In this document: positions 1-10,095 of the stretch, piece by piece
Numbering within the stretch: position 1 is the stretch's first letter
Layout of the letters: every line of letters starts with the position of its first letter
NCBI GenBank assembly: GCA_031266115.1
Contig: JAISBQ010000054.1
Span: 1 to 24,136 of the forward strand
Direction: 5' to 3'
Length of the DNA: 24,136 nt
Source: Bifidobacteriaceae bacterium
Lineage (GTDB): Bacteria > Actinomycetota > Actinomycetes > Actinomycetales > WQXJ01
Translations under genes and position numbers: made by a program
Notes under the pieces: model-generated
What the model was told of the DNA's origin: nothing
Databases searched by the model: none
The model's input: only the letters and a program-made list of their open reading frames with translations

Positions 1-597
1 GGCATACAGAGTCTGCTCGTCCATGAAGACCAGGGAAAAAGCGCCCCTGACCTGCGACAATATTCCCGTGGCTGTCTGGGCAAGGGTGTGGTCCATATCC
101 CCGGCGAGCAGGCCCGTCAACACCGAGGTGTCCGTAGTGGCGTGGTGATCCCGCGACGACTGCGCGGCACGCCCACCGGCGTCCCGCAGCATCCTCACCA
201 GCTCGCGGGTGTTGGTGAGGTTGCCGTTGTGGGCCAACGCGACCGTGCCCGAGGCCGTGGGCCCGAGGGTGGGCTGGGCGTTCTCCCACGTGGTGGCGCC
301 CTGGGTGGAGTACCTCGTGTGGCCGATGGCGATATACCCCTGGAGCGCTGCCAGACTCACCTCGTCGAACACTTGCGAGACGAGGCCCATGTCCTTGTAG
401 ACGAGGATCTGCTCCCCGTTGGACGTGGCGATCCCGGCCGATTCTTGCCCGCGATGTTGCAGCGCATACAAGGCGAAGTAGGCGAGTTTGGCGACCTCTT
501 CCCCCGGCGCCCACACGCCGAACACCCCGCATGCGTCCTGGGGACCCCTGGTGCCAGGGAGGAGATCGTGATTCAGATGTCCGTCTCCGCGTGGCAC
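1..597 (-). CDS. purF: Amidophosphoribosyltransferase, N-terminal part (partial at window edge)
   Basis: PurF commits PRPP to purine synthesis, using glutamine to make 5-phosphoribosylamine and releasing PPi. About 199 codons are visible; the rest, including the PRTase domain, lies beyond base 1. The visible part is the N-terminal Ntn glutaminase domain. It carries QDACGVFGVWAPGEE, with the nucleophile Cys23 after a 22-residue propeptide that the family removes, then ALQHRGQESA, GHTRYSTQGA and LAHNGNLTN. The GTG at 597 gives an N-terminus (VPRGDGHLNHDLLPG) that matches the actinobacterial family start. An in-frame GTG six codons upstream, at 615, has a better Shine-Dalgarno-like GAGGG and cannot be excluded. 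The gene lies downstream of ppdK in the same orientation, after a 425-nt gap holding two strong hairpins, so it probably has its own promoter. The family identification is secure; only the start is uncertain. Confidence 0.97.
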   Translation of the reverse strand, partial: MPRGDGHLNHDLLPGTRGPQDACGVFGVWAPGEEVAKLAYFALYALQHRGQESAGIATSNGEQILVYKDMGLVSQVFDEVSLAALQGYIAIGHTRYSTQGATTWENAQPTLGPTASGTVALAHNGNLTNTRELVRMLRDAGGRAAQSSRDHHATTDTSVLTGLLAGDMDHTLAQTATGILSQVRGAFSLVFMDEQTLYA

Positions 598-700
598 CTG
601 GCCATTCTGCCACACCCCCGCCCTCGGCCATCGGCGGGAAGTGGCGTCCCTACGGCTGCGGGAAGCCGCTGACGCACGGGCCGGCGCGGACGGGTTAAAT

Positions 701-740
701 TGCTGCGGCCCCGGGGTCGGGGCAGACCGGGGCCGCAGCA
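701..740 (-). promoter_or_regulatory. Strong hairpin in the purF leader
   Basis: There are perfect 14-bp inverted arms at 701-714 and 727-740 around a 12-nt loop, almost all G:C pairs. On the minus strand it lies about 105 nt before the purF start and is followed by AATTTAACCC rather than a clean U-tract. It could be a factor-assisted terminator or attenuator of leader transcription, or a second terminator for read-through from ppdK. The structure is seen directly; the role is inferred. Confidence 0.55.
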
Positions 741-912
741 TATTGACGGGACCGGGGGAGCTCCCGCCATCGTGGCGGCTGTGAAATCGGGGGTGACATC
801 ACAGCACAGTGGACGGATCCACCGCTGGTTTGGACGGCTGGTTGGCCGCCGCGCACCTGACATGGATGAGACATCCCTCACCGCCGCCGATGACGGGCGC
901 TTCCCGCTATTT

Positions 913-942
913 AGATAACGATTTGGTAACGGTGCACGTTAA
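913..942 (-). promoter_or_regulatory. Possible purF promoter
   Basis: On the minus strand a TTAACG (942-937) is followed after 18 nt by TTATCT (918-913), a fair match to sigma-70-type -35 and -10 elements. It sits in a locally AT-rich patch of an otherwise very GC-rich region. The -35 overlaps a small dyad (TAACG...CGTTA). This is consensus matching only. Confidence 0.3.
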
Positions 943-994
943 CCGCGTCGTAGTGAGGTGACCGCGTGGTGGCGTCCGGCCAGCACTCGGCGCC

Positions 995-1025
995 CTAGGA
1001 CAGCGCGCGTCCGGCGCCGTCCTAG
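995..1025 (-). terminator. Hairpin terminator at the end of ppdK
   Basis: The arms at 995-1006 and 1014-1025 pair over 12 bp with one mismatch (positions 1002/1018) around a 7-nt loop. The stem includes the ppdK stop codon. There is no U-tract, as is common for actinobacterial intrinsic terminators. Confidence 0.6.
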
Positions 1026-3733
1026 CGGGAATCGGAGCCCGAGGAGACCACCGTGGCCCGCCCGGCCTCCAAGCGCGCGATCGGCACACGGAACGGCGAG
1101 CAGGACACGTAGTCCAGCCCTACCGAGTTGAAGAAGTGGATCGAGTCCGGATCGCCGCCGTGCTCGCCGCACACGCCCAGGCCGATGTCCGGGCGGGTCT
1201 TGCGGCCGCCCTCGACGCCGATCTTCACCAACGCACCCACGCCGTCCACGTCGATGGACTCGAACGGGGAGACCTTGAAGATGCGCTCTTCCATGTACTC
1301 GTTGAAGAACGCGCCCTCGACGTCATCGCGGGAGAAGCCCCACGTGGTCTGGGTCAGATCGTTGGTGCCGAACGAGAAGAACTCGGCCCCGCGGGCGATC
1401 TTGTAGGCGGTCAGCGCCGCGCGCGGCAGTTCCACCATGCAGCCGATCGGGATGTCGAGTGTCACACCCGCCTCCTCGGCCACCTGGGCGATGATCCTCG
1501 CGGCATCGTCCCGCACCAGGTCCAACTCGACGTGGGAACCCACCAGCGGCACCATGACCTCCGGATGCGGATCCTTGCCCTCCGTGATGAGCTGGGCTGC
1601 GGCCTCGGCGATCGCCCTGACCTGCAGCGCGAACAGCCCCTCGACCACCAGGCCCAGGCGCACGCCGCGCAGGCCAAGCATCGGGTTCGCCTCGTGCATG
1701 CGTTCCACCGCGGCGAGCAGCTCCAGATCCTCCGCCACCGCGTTGCCGCGCTCCTCAGAGCGGGCGACCTTCACGGCGAGTTCGGTGCGATCCGGGAGGA
1801 ACTCGTGCAGCGGCGGATCGATCAGCCGCACGGTGGTGTGAAGCCCGTCCATCGCCGTGAACAGCTCGATGAAGTCCTGGCGCTGCAACGGCAGCAACGC
1901 ATCGAGCGCCGCCTCCCGCGCCTCGGGCTCGCGGGCCAGGATCAGCCGCTCGATGAGCTGGCGCCGGTCCCCCAGGAACTGGTGCTCGGTGCGGCACAGG
2001 CCGATGCCCTGGGCACCCAGCCGCCGCGCCCGCGCGCCATCGGCCGCGTTGTCCGCGTTCGCCCGCACCTTGAGGCGGCGAACCTCATCGGCGTGCGTGA
2101 GGATGCGGTGGACCGCCATGACCAATTCCGCCGCATCGCCATCGTCGCCGATGGCGGCCAGCGCCTTGTCCACGCCCTCTTCGAGGTACTGCATGACGGC
2201 GGAGGGGACCACCGGGACATCGCCAAGGAACACCTCGCCGGTGGTGCCGTCGATGGCGATCGTGTCACCGGCGAGCACCTTGTGCCCGCCCGCAGAGAAC
2301 CTGCCCGCGGCCACATCGACATCCATGGCATCCGCGCCCACCACGCACGTGGTGCCCATCCCGCGGGCGACCACTGCGGCATGAGAGGTCTTGCCGCCAC
2401 GCGAGGTCAACACGCCGACAGAGGCGATCATGCCGCCCAAATCGTCCGGGTTGGTCTCACGGCGAACGAGAATGACCGAGCGTCCCTCGGCCGCCCACTC
2501 CACGGCCGTGGCCGAATCGAAGACCGCCGCACCCACGGCGGCGCCAGGCGAGGCTGCCATGCCCTTGGTGAGACGGGTCTTCGGCGCCTTGGCATCGAAC
2601 TGGGGGAACATCAGGTTGGAAAGCTGAGCGCCCGTGACGCGCTCCAGCGCCTCGTCGAGCGTGATGAGGCCCTCATCCACCAACTGCATGGCGATCCGGA
2701 AGGCGGCCCCGGCAGTGCGCTTACCCACGCGGGTTTGCAGCATCCACAGCTTGCCCTTCTCCACCGTGAATTCAATGTCGCACAGATCGGCGTAGTGGTT
2801 TTCCAGGCGCCGCATCACATCGCGCAATTCACCATAGGAGGTGGCGTCGATCTTCTCGAAATCGGACAACGACAGCGTGTTGCGGATTCCCGCCACCACG
2901 TCCTCGCCCTGGGCATTCGGCAAATAGTCGCCATAGACGCCGGGGCGGCCCGTGGCAGGATCGCGGGTGAACGCCACGCCGGTGCCCGAATCGGCCCCGA
3001 GGTTGCCGAACACCATCGTCTGGACGTTGACCGCGGTGCCCAGATCATCCGAGATGCGCTCACGCTTGCGGTACAGGCGCGCCCGCTCGGTGTTCCACGA
3101 GCCGAACACGGCGATGATGGCGCGGTCCATCTGGGTCCGCGGATCCTGCGGGAACGCCTCGCCGGTCTCGGCCAGCACGATCGCCTTGAACGTCTCCACC
3201 AGGGCCTTGAGGTCCTCAGCCGTCAGATCGACATCCGAGGCGGCGCCGGCCGCCTGCTTCTTCGCATCCAGCGCATCGGAGAACTTGTCTCCATCGATGT
3301 CCAGCACGGTCTTGCCGAACATTTGGATGAGCCGGCGGTAGGAGTCCCACGCGAACCGCTCGTTGCCGGCAAACTCGGCGAGGCCGAGGACAGAAGAATC
3401 GTTGAGGCCGATGTTGAGGACCGTCTCCATCATCCCCGGCATCGAGAACTTCGCGCCAGAGCGGACCGACACCAGCAACGGATCAGCAGCGTCGCCCAGC
3501 TTCCGCCCAAACACGCCCTCCAGATGCACGATGGCGGCCCCCACCTGTTCGGCGAGTTCCGGCGGATTCTCGCCGTGGTTCATGTAGTAGCGGCACGCGT
3601 CCGTGGTGATGGTGAAGCCGGGGGGAACGGGCAGACCCAGGCCAGTCATTTCGCCGAGATTGGCGCCCTTGCCTCCCAACAAATCCTTTTGATCCTTGTT
3701 TCCTTCGGTGAAATGATAGACATACTTGGGCAC
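1022..3733 (-). CDS. ppdK: Pyruvate, phosphate dikinase
   Basis: This cytosolic enzyme interconverts PEP + AMP + PPi with pyruvate + ATP + Pi. The 903 aa match the usual bacterial length of about 875-900. Visible parts, in order, are: the N-terminal nucleotide-binding domain, opening with LLGGKGANLGEMTGLGLPVP and ending near LWMLQTRVGKRT (about residue 340); the swivelling phosphohistidine domain with GGKTSHAAVVARGMG, whose His451 carries the phosphate; and the C-terminal PEP/pyruvate TIM barrel with GCMVELPRAA, FFSFGTNDLTQTTWG and LGVCGEHGGDP, where Cys855 is the expected acid/base. The GTG start at 3733 has GGAGG about 8 nt upstream. The gene is divergent from hppA, which acts on its pyrophosphate. 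No PDRP-type regulatory protein gene is adjacent in this window. Identification is secure; the direction of flux in vivo is not visible from sequence. Confidence 0.98.
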   Translation of the reverse strand: MPKYVYHFTEGNKDQKDLLGGKGANLGEMTGLGLPVPPGFTITTDACRYYMNHGENPPELAEQVGAAIVHLEGVFGRKLGDAADPLLVSVRSGAKFSMPGMMETVLNIGLNDSSVLGLAEFAGNERFAWDSYRRLIQMFGKTVLDIDGDKFSDALDAKKQAAGAASDVDLTAEDLKALVETFKAIVLAETGEAFPQDPRTQMDRAIIAVFGSWNTERARLYRKRERISDDLGTAVNVQTMVFGNLGADSGTGVAFTRDPATGRPGVYGDYLPNAQGEDVVAGIRNTLSLSDFEKIDATSYGELRDVMRRLENHYADLCDIEFTVEKGKLWMLQTRVGKRTAGAAFRIAMQLVDEGLITLDEALERVTGAQLSNLMFPQFDAKAPKTRLTKGMAASPGAAVGAAVFDSATAVEWAAEGRSVILVRRETNPDDLGGMIASVGVLTSRGGKTSHAAVVARGMGTTCVVGADAMDVDVAAGRFSAGGHKVLAGDTIAIDGTTGEVFLGDVPVVPSAVMQYLEEGVDKALAAIGDDGDAAELVMAVHRILTHADEVRRLKVRANADNAADGARARRLGAQGIGLCRTEHQFLGDRRQLIERLILAREPEAREAALDALLPLQRQDFIELFTAMDGLHTTVRLIDPPLHEFLPDRTELAVKVARSEERGNAVAEDLELLAAVERMHEANPMLGLRGVRLGLVVEGLFALQVRAIAEAAAQLITEGKDPHPEVMVPLVGSHVELDLVRDDAARIIAQVAEEAGVTLDIPIGCMVELPRAALTAYKIARGAEFFSFGTNDLTQTTWGFSRDDVEGAFFNEYMEERIFKVSPFESIDVDGVGALVKIGVEGGRKTRPDIGLGVCGEHGGDPDSIHFFNSVGLDYVSCSPFRVPIARLEAGRATVVSSGSDSR

Positions 3734-4156
3734 TGGGGAATCCTCCAGGTGTTGGTTGAGATGGGCCTCGACTCACATCGAAGCGCCTACATCCTAGTCC
3801 TCAAGTCCCACGTACCGCACCCACCACGCGCACGCCGCGCCCCCAGGCCTGCGGGCAGGAGCGGCGCGGGTCCGCCATCGTCCACCGCCATCGTCCACCG
3901 TGGTGCCTATACCGGACCAAAGGGGCGTGTTCACAGACGAAAGTCCTAGATGACGGCCGGATGCACCCCTAAGGTGCATCGTGGGTGAGATTGGGCTTGC
4001 TCCAGCTGGAGGTCAAGCCACGTCTCGCCCAGGGGTCCGCTGAGACGCGGATCCCGACCCGGAGCCGGCGCCCTGTGGGTGCCGTCCCAGACCAAAGATC
4101 CGCACACTGCGCCGTGTTGCCGGTGCCGTGTGCACCCCTTATGACCAGGAGAAACG
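3734..4156. other. Divergent ppdK/hppA control region
   Basis: These 423 nt separate two divergent genes and must hold both promoters. Seen in it are a perfect tandem duplication of a 13-bp unit (3874-3886, 3887-3899), an AT-containing CCTATACC near 3905, and a perfect 8-bp inverted repeat at 3960-3980. TGCACCCCT occurs both in that dyad and again just before the hppA ribosome binding site (around 4130). No coding region is supported. I cannot assign individual -35/-10 elements with confidence. Confidence 0.6.
3960..3980. promoter_or_regulatory. Dyad in the ppdK/hppA intergenic region
   Basis: Perfect arms GATGCACC (3960-3967) and GGTGCATC (3973-3980) surround a CCTAA centre. Its place between divergent PPi-related genes and its size fit a dimeric repressor or activator site. 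The regulator is unknown. Confidence 0.4.
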
Positions 4157-6652
<2,496 letters not shown>

Positions 6653-6698
6653 TTCCATCACGCGACAGATTCTGTCCCGCAGCACCTCGTGTCGGATC

Positions 6699-6740
6699 CC
6701 GGTCTTGCCCCAGTTCCGGTTGGCCCTGGGGCAAGACCGG
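6699..6740 (+). terminator. hppA terminator hairpin
   Basis: Perfect 14-bp arms (6699-6712 and 6727-6740) enclose a 14-nt loop, starting 47 nt after the hppA stop. There is no U-tract. It separates hppA from the toxin-antitoxin operon. Confidence 0.75.
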
Positions 6741-6807
6741 CCTGTCCAGACTCGCACCAACGCCTGATTAGTCTCATCCCCCCCGAGCCCTCCGAGATCG
6801 GAGTGTG

Positions 6808-6835
6808 GTACTGTTATCGGTACGTTTTTCAGTAC
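6808..6835 (+). promoter_or_regulatory. Probable YefM-type operator upstream of yefM-yoeB
   Basis: Three GTAC cores begin at 6808, 6820 and 6832, exactly 12 bp apart, in an AT-richer patch that ends 16 bp before the yefM start. Known YefM operators carry TGTACA-like cores with 12-bp centre spacing. Here only the GTAC centre is kept, as GGTACT, GGTACG and AGTACC. The promoter is probably overlapped by these sites. Confidence 0.6.
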
Positions 6836-6851
6836 CTATGAACGAGGCGCC

Positions 6852-7103
6852 ATGGCCGCAATGACGGCAACCCATGCCCGCAAGGAGTTCTTCCGGCTCA
6901 TCCAGCAGGTCAACGATGATCACGCGCCCGTGGAGATCGTGTCGAAGCACGGCAATGCTGTCATCGTCGCGGCCGAGGACTGGGAGGCGATGAACACAAC
7001 CGCGCACCTCTTCTCAACGCCAGCCAATGCCGAACGGTTGCTCCGGTCGCTCGCGCGAGCGCAGCAGGGTGAAGTCGAAGAGCACGAGCTTCTCGACACA
7101 TGA
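6852..7103 (+). CDS. yefM: Antitoxin of the YefM/Phd family
   Basis: This 83-aa DNA-binding antitoxin should neutralise the RNase encoded next to it and repress its own operon. The N-terminal half shows the Phd/YefM fold pattern: TATHARKEFFRLIQQVNDD, then APVEIVSKHGNAVIVAAEDW, where the strand-turn-strand before the conserved E-D-W is typical. The C-terminal half (about 55-83) is the acidic toxin-binding tail. The start is the ATG at 6852 with GAGG 6-9 nt upstream; a second ATG at 6861 is possible. The stop overlaps the toxin start by 4 bp, indicating translational coupling. The gene sits between a terminator and a cluster of GTAC operator sites. Confidence 0.9.
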   Translation: MAAMTATHARKEFFRLIQQVNDDHAPVEIVSKHGNAVIVAAEDWEAMNTTAHLFSTPANAERLLRSLARAQQGEVEEHELLDT

Positions 7104-7360
7104 CACGGGCTCTCGTCTTCGATCGAGATGGATGGGCGGACTACGTTTCCTGGCAGGCACAGGACCGCCGGACACTGCGTCGTGTCAACGCGATCATCGC
7201 AGACATCCTTCGTCACCCATATACGGGTATCGGCAAGCCGGAGCCACTCAAGCACGTCCTCACCGGTGCGTGGTCACGCCGCATCGACGACACGAATCGG
7301 CTCGTCTACTACGTCACCGACATCCATGTCGTCATCGTCCAAGCCCGGTTCCACTATTGA
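7100..7360 (+). CDS. yoeB: YoeB-family mRNA interferase toxin
   Basis: This 86-aa ribosome-dependent endoribonuclease of the RelE/YoeB fold cuts mRNA in the A site. It aligns through its length with E. coli YoeB. Diagnostic stretches are GKPEPLKHVLTGAWSRRI and NRLVYYVTD, ending ARFHY. The catalytic set is intact: Glu48, Arg67, His85 and Tyr86 correspond to E46, R65, H83 and Y84 of the E. coli protein. ATGA overlap with yefM. No frameshift or truncation is seen, so the pair looks active. It faces purL, which converges from the other strand. Confidence 0.93.
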   Translation: MTRALVFDRDGWADYVSWQAQDRRTLRRVNAIIADILRHPYTGIGKPEPLKHVLTGAWSRRIDDTNRLVYYVTDIHVVIVQARFHY

Positions 7361-7378
7361 GCAACCCGACCTTGCCCT

Positions 7379-7397
7379 CGCCGCGGACGGCGCGGCG
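7379..7397. terminator. Hairpin between convergent yoeB and purL
   Basis: Perfect 7-bp arms (7379-7385 and 7391-7397) enclose a 5-nt loop, with a 12-bp palindrome (7406-7417) just beyond. In the 63-nt gap between convergent genes this probably ends transcription from both sides. Confidence 0.5.
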
Positions 7398-7423
7398 GCG
7401 ACTTTCTCGTGCACGAGCGTTCC

Positions 7424-9928
7424 TCAGGCCGCGAAGTGGGCCGGGAGGGGTTCAGAGAAGGCCCTGCGGGCTTCGGATAGCGGGATGGTGAACAGGCCGG
7501 TGAACACCAAGGCTTCGATGGTGTTGGCGTCGGTGTTGGCATCGGCACCAGGACCGGCTCCGTGGACTGACGCCGTGCCCGTACCCCGTGCCGCGCCGTC
7601 GGGCGCCGGCCTAGCTGTGGTTCCGGTCTGCGTGCCCGTGGTTCCGAGGCGGATCAGCGGGACGCCGCTGGTCGCGGCGATCTCGACGAGGCGCGTCTCG
7701 GCTCCGCCGGGATTCACCGCGACCAGCGCGCGAGCCTGAGTCTCCGAGAACAGAGCCTCGAACACGCTCACGCCGTCGCGAGCCATGAGCCCCGCCAGAT
7801 CGACCTCAGCGCCGATGCCGAAACGCAAGGACGCCTCGACCAACCCCTGGGCCAACCCGCCCTCAGACAGGTCATGGGCGGCCGCCGCCACGCCCTCGCG
7901 GGCAGCCTGAATCAGCACATCCGCCAACGAGCGCTCGGCCTCCAGGTCCACGGCCGGGGGCAACCCGCCCAAGTGCCCATGGATCACATCCGCCCACGCC
8001 GACCCGCCCAGTTCCGGCCGGGTGGTGCCCAGCACATAGACGGCCAGCCCCGCGGCCGCCCACCCGGACCGCACGGCCCGCGCGACGTCATCGTGCACGC
8101 CCAACACGCCCACCACCGGCGTGGGATGGATCGCCGAATCGATCAGGCCGGGCTGCCCTGTCTCGTTGTACAGGGAGACATTCCCGCCAGTCACCGGCAC
8201 GCCGAGGACCCGGCATGCATCGGCCAGGCCGGTCATCGCCTCCACCAACTGCCACATCGATCCCGGCGATTCGGGCGAGCCAAAGTTCAGACAGTCAGTC
8301 ACCGCCAGCGGAACGGCGCCACAGCACGCGACGTTGCGATATGCCTCGGCGAGCGCCAACTGGCCGCCGGTGTAGGGATTGAGCTTGGTGTAGCGGCCCG
8401 ATCCATCGGTCGCGATCGCCACCCCCAAACCGGTGGACTCCTCCACACGGATGACACCGGCATCGTCCGGCATGGCGGCGGCCGTGTTGCCTTGGACAAA
8501 ACGGTCGTATTGGTCGGTGATCCACGCCCGCGAACACAGGTTGGGCGATCCCGCCAGTGCCAGGACCGTCTCGCGAAGCTCCTCGGGTGTCTCAGGGCGG
8601 GCGAGTGAGTCCGCAGTATCCGCCTGGAGAGCGTCCTGCCACGTGGGCCGCGCGTAGGGGCGGTCGTAGATGGGCCCCTGTTTCGCGACGGTCTTCGGAT
8701 CGACATCGACCACCCGCTGCCCATGCCAATCCACCAACAGCCGGTCCCCGGCGATCACCTCGCCCACCACCGCGAATTCCACATCCCACCGCCGGGCGAT
8801 CTCCTCGAATCGCGCCAGCCGGTCCGGACAAACCACCGCCATCATCCGCTCCTGCGACTCCGACATGAGGATCTCTTCCGGCGTCAGCGTCGGATCGCGC
8901 AGAAGCACCCTGTCGAGATCCACCCACATCCCGCCATCGCCGCTCGCCGCCAACTCCGACGTCGCGCAGGACAGCCCGGCCGCCCCAAAATCGCTGATCC
9001 CCTCCACCACGCCGGCCGCGAACAGGTCCAACGAGCATTCGATCAGCACCTTCTCGGTGAACGGGTCGCCCACCTGGACGCTGGGTCGCTTGGACGGACC
9101 GTCCGCCTCGAACGTCTCGCTGGCCAACACGCTCGCGCCGCCGATGCCGTCCCCTCCCGTGCGGGCCCCAAACATGACGACATGATTGCCCAGGCCGCTG
9201 GCACCCGCGAGATGGATGTCCTCGTGGCGCATCACGCCGATGCACCCGGCGTTGACCAGCGGATTTCCCTGATAGGACGGATCAAAGACAGTCTCGCCGC
9301 CCACGTTGGGCAGTCCGAGGCAGTTGCCATAGCCGCCGATGCCGGCCACCACCCCACTCACCACCCTCGCCGTATCCGGGTGATCCAGCGCCCCAAAACG
9401 CAACTGATCCATGACCGCCACCGGCCGTGCACCCATCGCGATGATGTCCCGGACAATGCCGCCAACCCCGGTGGCCGCGCCCTGGTAGGGCTCCACGAAG
9501 CTCGGATGATTGTGCGATTCGATCTTGAACGTCACCGCCCAGCCATGCCCAATGTCCACCACGCCGGCGTTCTCGCCGATCCCCACCATGAGGTGTTCCC
9601 GCATCGCCTCGGTGGTCTTCGCCCCGAACTGGGCGGCCAGATGCTTCTTGGACGACTTGTAGGAACAATGCTCGGACCACATCACCGAGTACATCGCGAG
9701 TTCTGAACTCGTGGGGCGCCGGCCGAGGATCTCCCGGATCGAGTCATATTCGTCCCGCTTGAGGCCCAGCTCGCGCCATGGCTGAGGCGTGTCCGGCGTC
9801 GCGGCGGCCACAGCGACAGTGTCAATGGGGGGCGAGGCCGCCTCCGGGGAGGGGGTGGCTCCGGCGGGAAGGTGGGGGCCGACATCGGCGGCGGGATAGG
9901 AGGAGGGCGGATTGGGCGAGACGACCAT
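7424..9928 (-). CDS. purL: Phosphoribosylformylglycinamidine synthase subunit PurL
   Basis: PurL is the ATP-dependent synthetase subunit that turns FGAR into FGAM, using ammonia delivered by PurQ with PurS as partner. The 834 aa are longer than the usual 740-780 of small PurL. The catalytic core is clear: SVMWSEHCSYKSSK with His87, then IESHNHPSFVEPYQGAATG (from 137), and the second AIRS-like half with SRAWITDQYD and DCLNFGSPESPGS. The extra length is an N-terminal Ala/Pro/Ser segment (about 1-48) and a Gly/Thr/Ala-rich linker near 764-802. ATG at 9928 was chosen because the family homology begins near residue 50 and AAGGGAAC lies just upstream; the open frame continues further up as low-complexity sequence. 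The gene lies 115 nt after the GNAT gene, separated by a palindromic repeat. Confidence 0.95.
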   Translation of the reverse strand: MVVSPNPPSSYPAADVGPHLPAGATPSPEAASPPIDTVAVAAATPDTPQPWRELGLKRDEYDSIREILGRRPTSSELAMYSVMWSEHCSYKSSKKHLAAQFGAKTTEAMREHLMVGIGENAGVVDIGHGWAVTFKIESHNHPSFVEPYQGAATGVGGIVRDIIAMGARPVAVMDQLRFGALDHPDTARVVSGVVAGIGGYGNCLGLPNVGGETVFDPSYQGNPLVNAGCIGVMRHEDIHLAGASGLGNHVVMFGARTGGDGIGGASVLASETFEADGPSKRPSVQVGDPFTEKVLIECSLDLFAAGVVEGISDFGAAGLSCATSELAASGDGGMWVDLDRVLLRDPTLTPEEILMSESQERMMAVVCPDRLARFEEIARRWDVEFAVVGEVIAGDRLLVDWHGQRVVDVDPKTVAKQGPIYDRPYARPTWQDALQADTADSLARPETPEELRETVLALAGSPNLCSRAWITDQYDRFVQGNTAAAMPDDAGVIRVEESTGLGVAIATDGSGRYTKLNPYTGGQLALAEAYRNVACCGAVPLAVTDCLNFGSPESPGSMWQLVEAMTGLADACRVLGVPVTGGNVSLYNETGQPGLIDSAIHPTPVVGVLGVHDDVARAVRSGWAAAGLAVYVLGTTRPELGGSAWADVIHGHLGGLPPAVDLEAERSLADVLIQAAREGVAAAAHDLSEGGLAQGLVEASLRFGIGAEVDLAGLMARDGVSVFEALFSETQARALVAVNPGGAETRLVEIAATSGVPLIRLGTTGTQTGTTARPAPDGAARGTGTASVHGAGPGADANTDANTIEALVFTGLFTIPLSEARRAFSEPLPAHFAA

Positions 9929-10036
9929 GTGTTCCCTTGCTGACGACCCGGCGTGAACGCCCCCCAGGGTACCGGTCGGCGTCCTCGGCGGTAGCCCGGG
10001 GCCGCCGTCCCGCCGCGCCGGGGCCACGACTTTTGC

Positions 10037-10095
10037 GCGAGTTTCACCTTTGAGGGCCAGAGCGGCCAGTTTCAGCCCCCAAAGGTGAAACTCGC
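10037..10095. repeat. Palindromic repeat element, copy A
   Basis: Perfect 16-bp arms (10037-10052 and 10080-10095; GCGAGTTTCACCTTTG and its complement) surround a 27-nt centre containing CCAGTTTCAGCCCC, which echoes the arm. Copies B and C lie near 14609-14751. The copy overlaps the last 17 or so codons of the GNAT gene and provides its stop. A REP- or MITE-like nature is inferred; no transposase is nearby. Confidence 0.8.

Larger units (their letters stand above)
598..1021. other. Intergenic region between ppdK and purF
   Basis: This 424-nt stretch shows no convincing gene. The open frames across it lack a ribosome binding site and any recognisable family. It holds the ppdK-proximal hairpin, a possible purF promoter near 913-942, and a perfect 14-bp stem at 701-740 in what would be the purF leader. 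Confidence 0.7.

Noticed and set aside
573..881. 102-codon minus-strand frame upstream of purF
   Set aside because: It overlaps the purF start region and the leader hairpin, has no ribosome site and no recognisable features.
1136..3949. 937-codon plus-strand open frame
   Set aside because: It is antisense to ppdK, which has full family homology. His/Arg/Gln-rich composition is typical of the opposite strand of a GC-rich gene.
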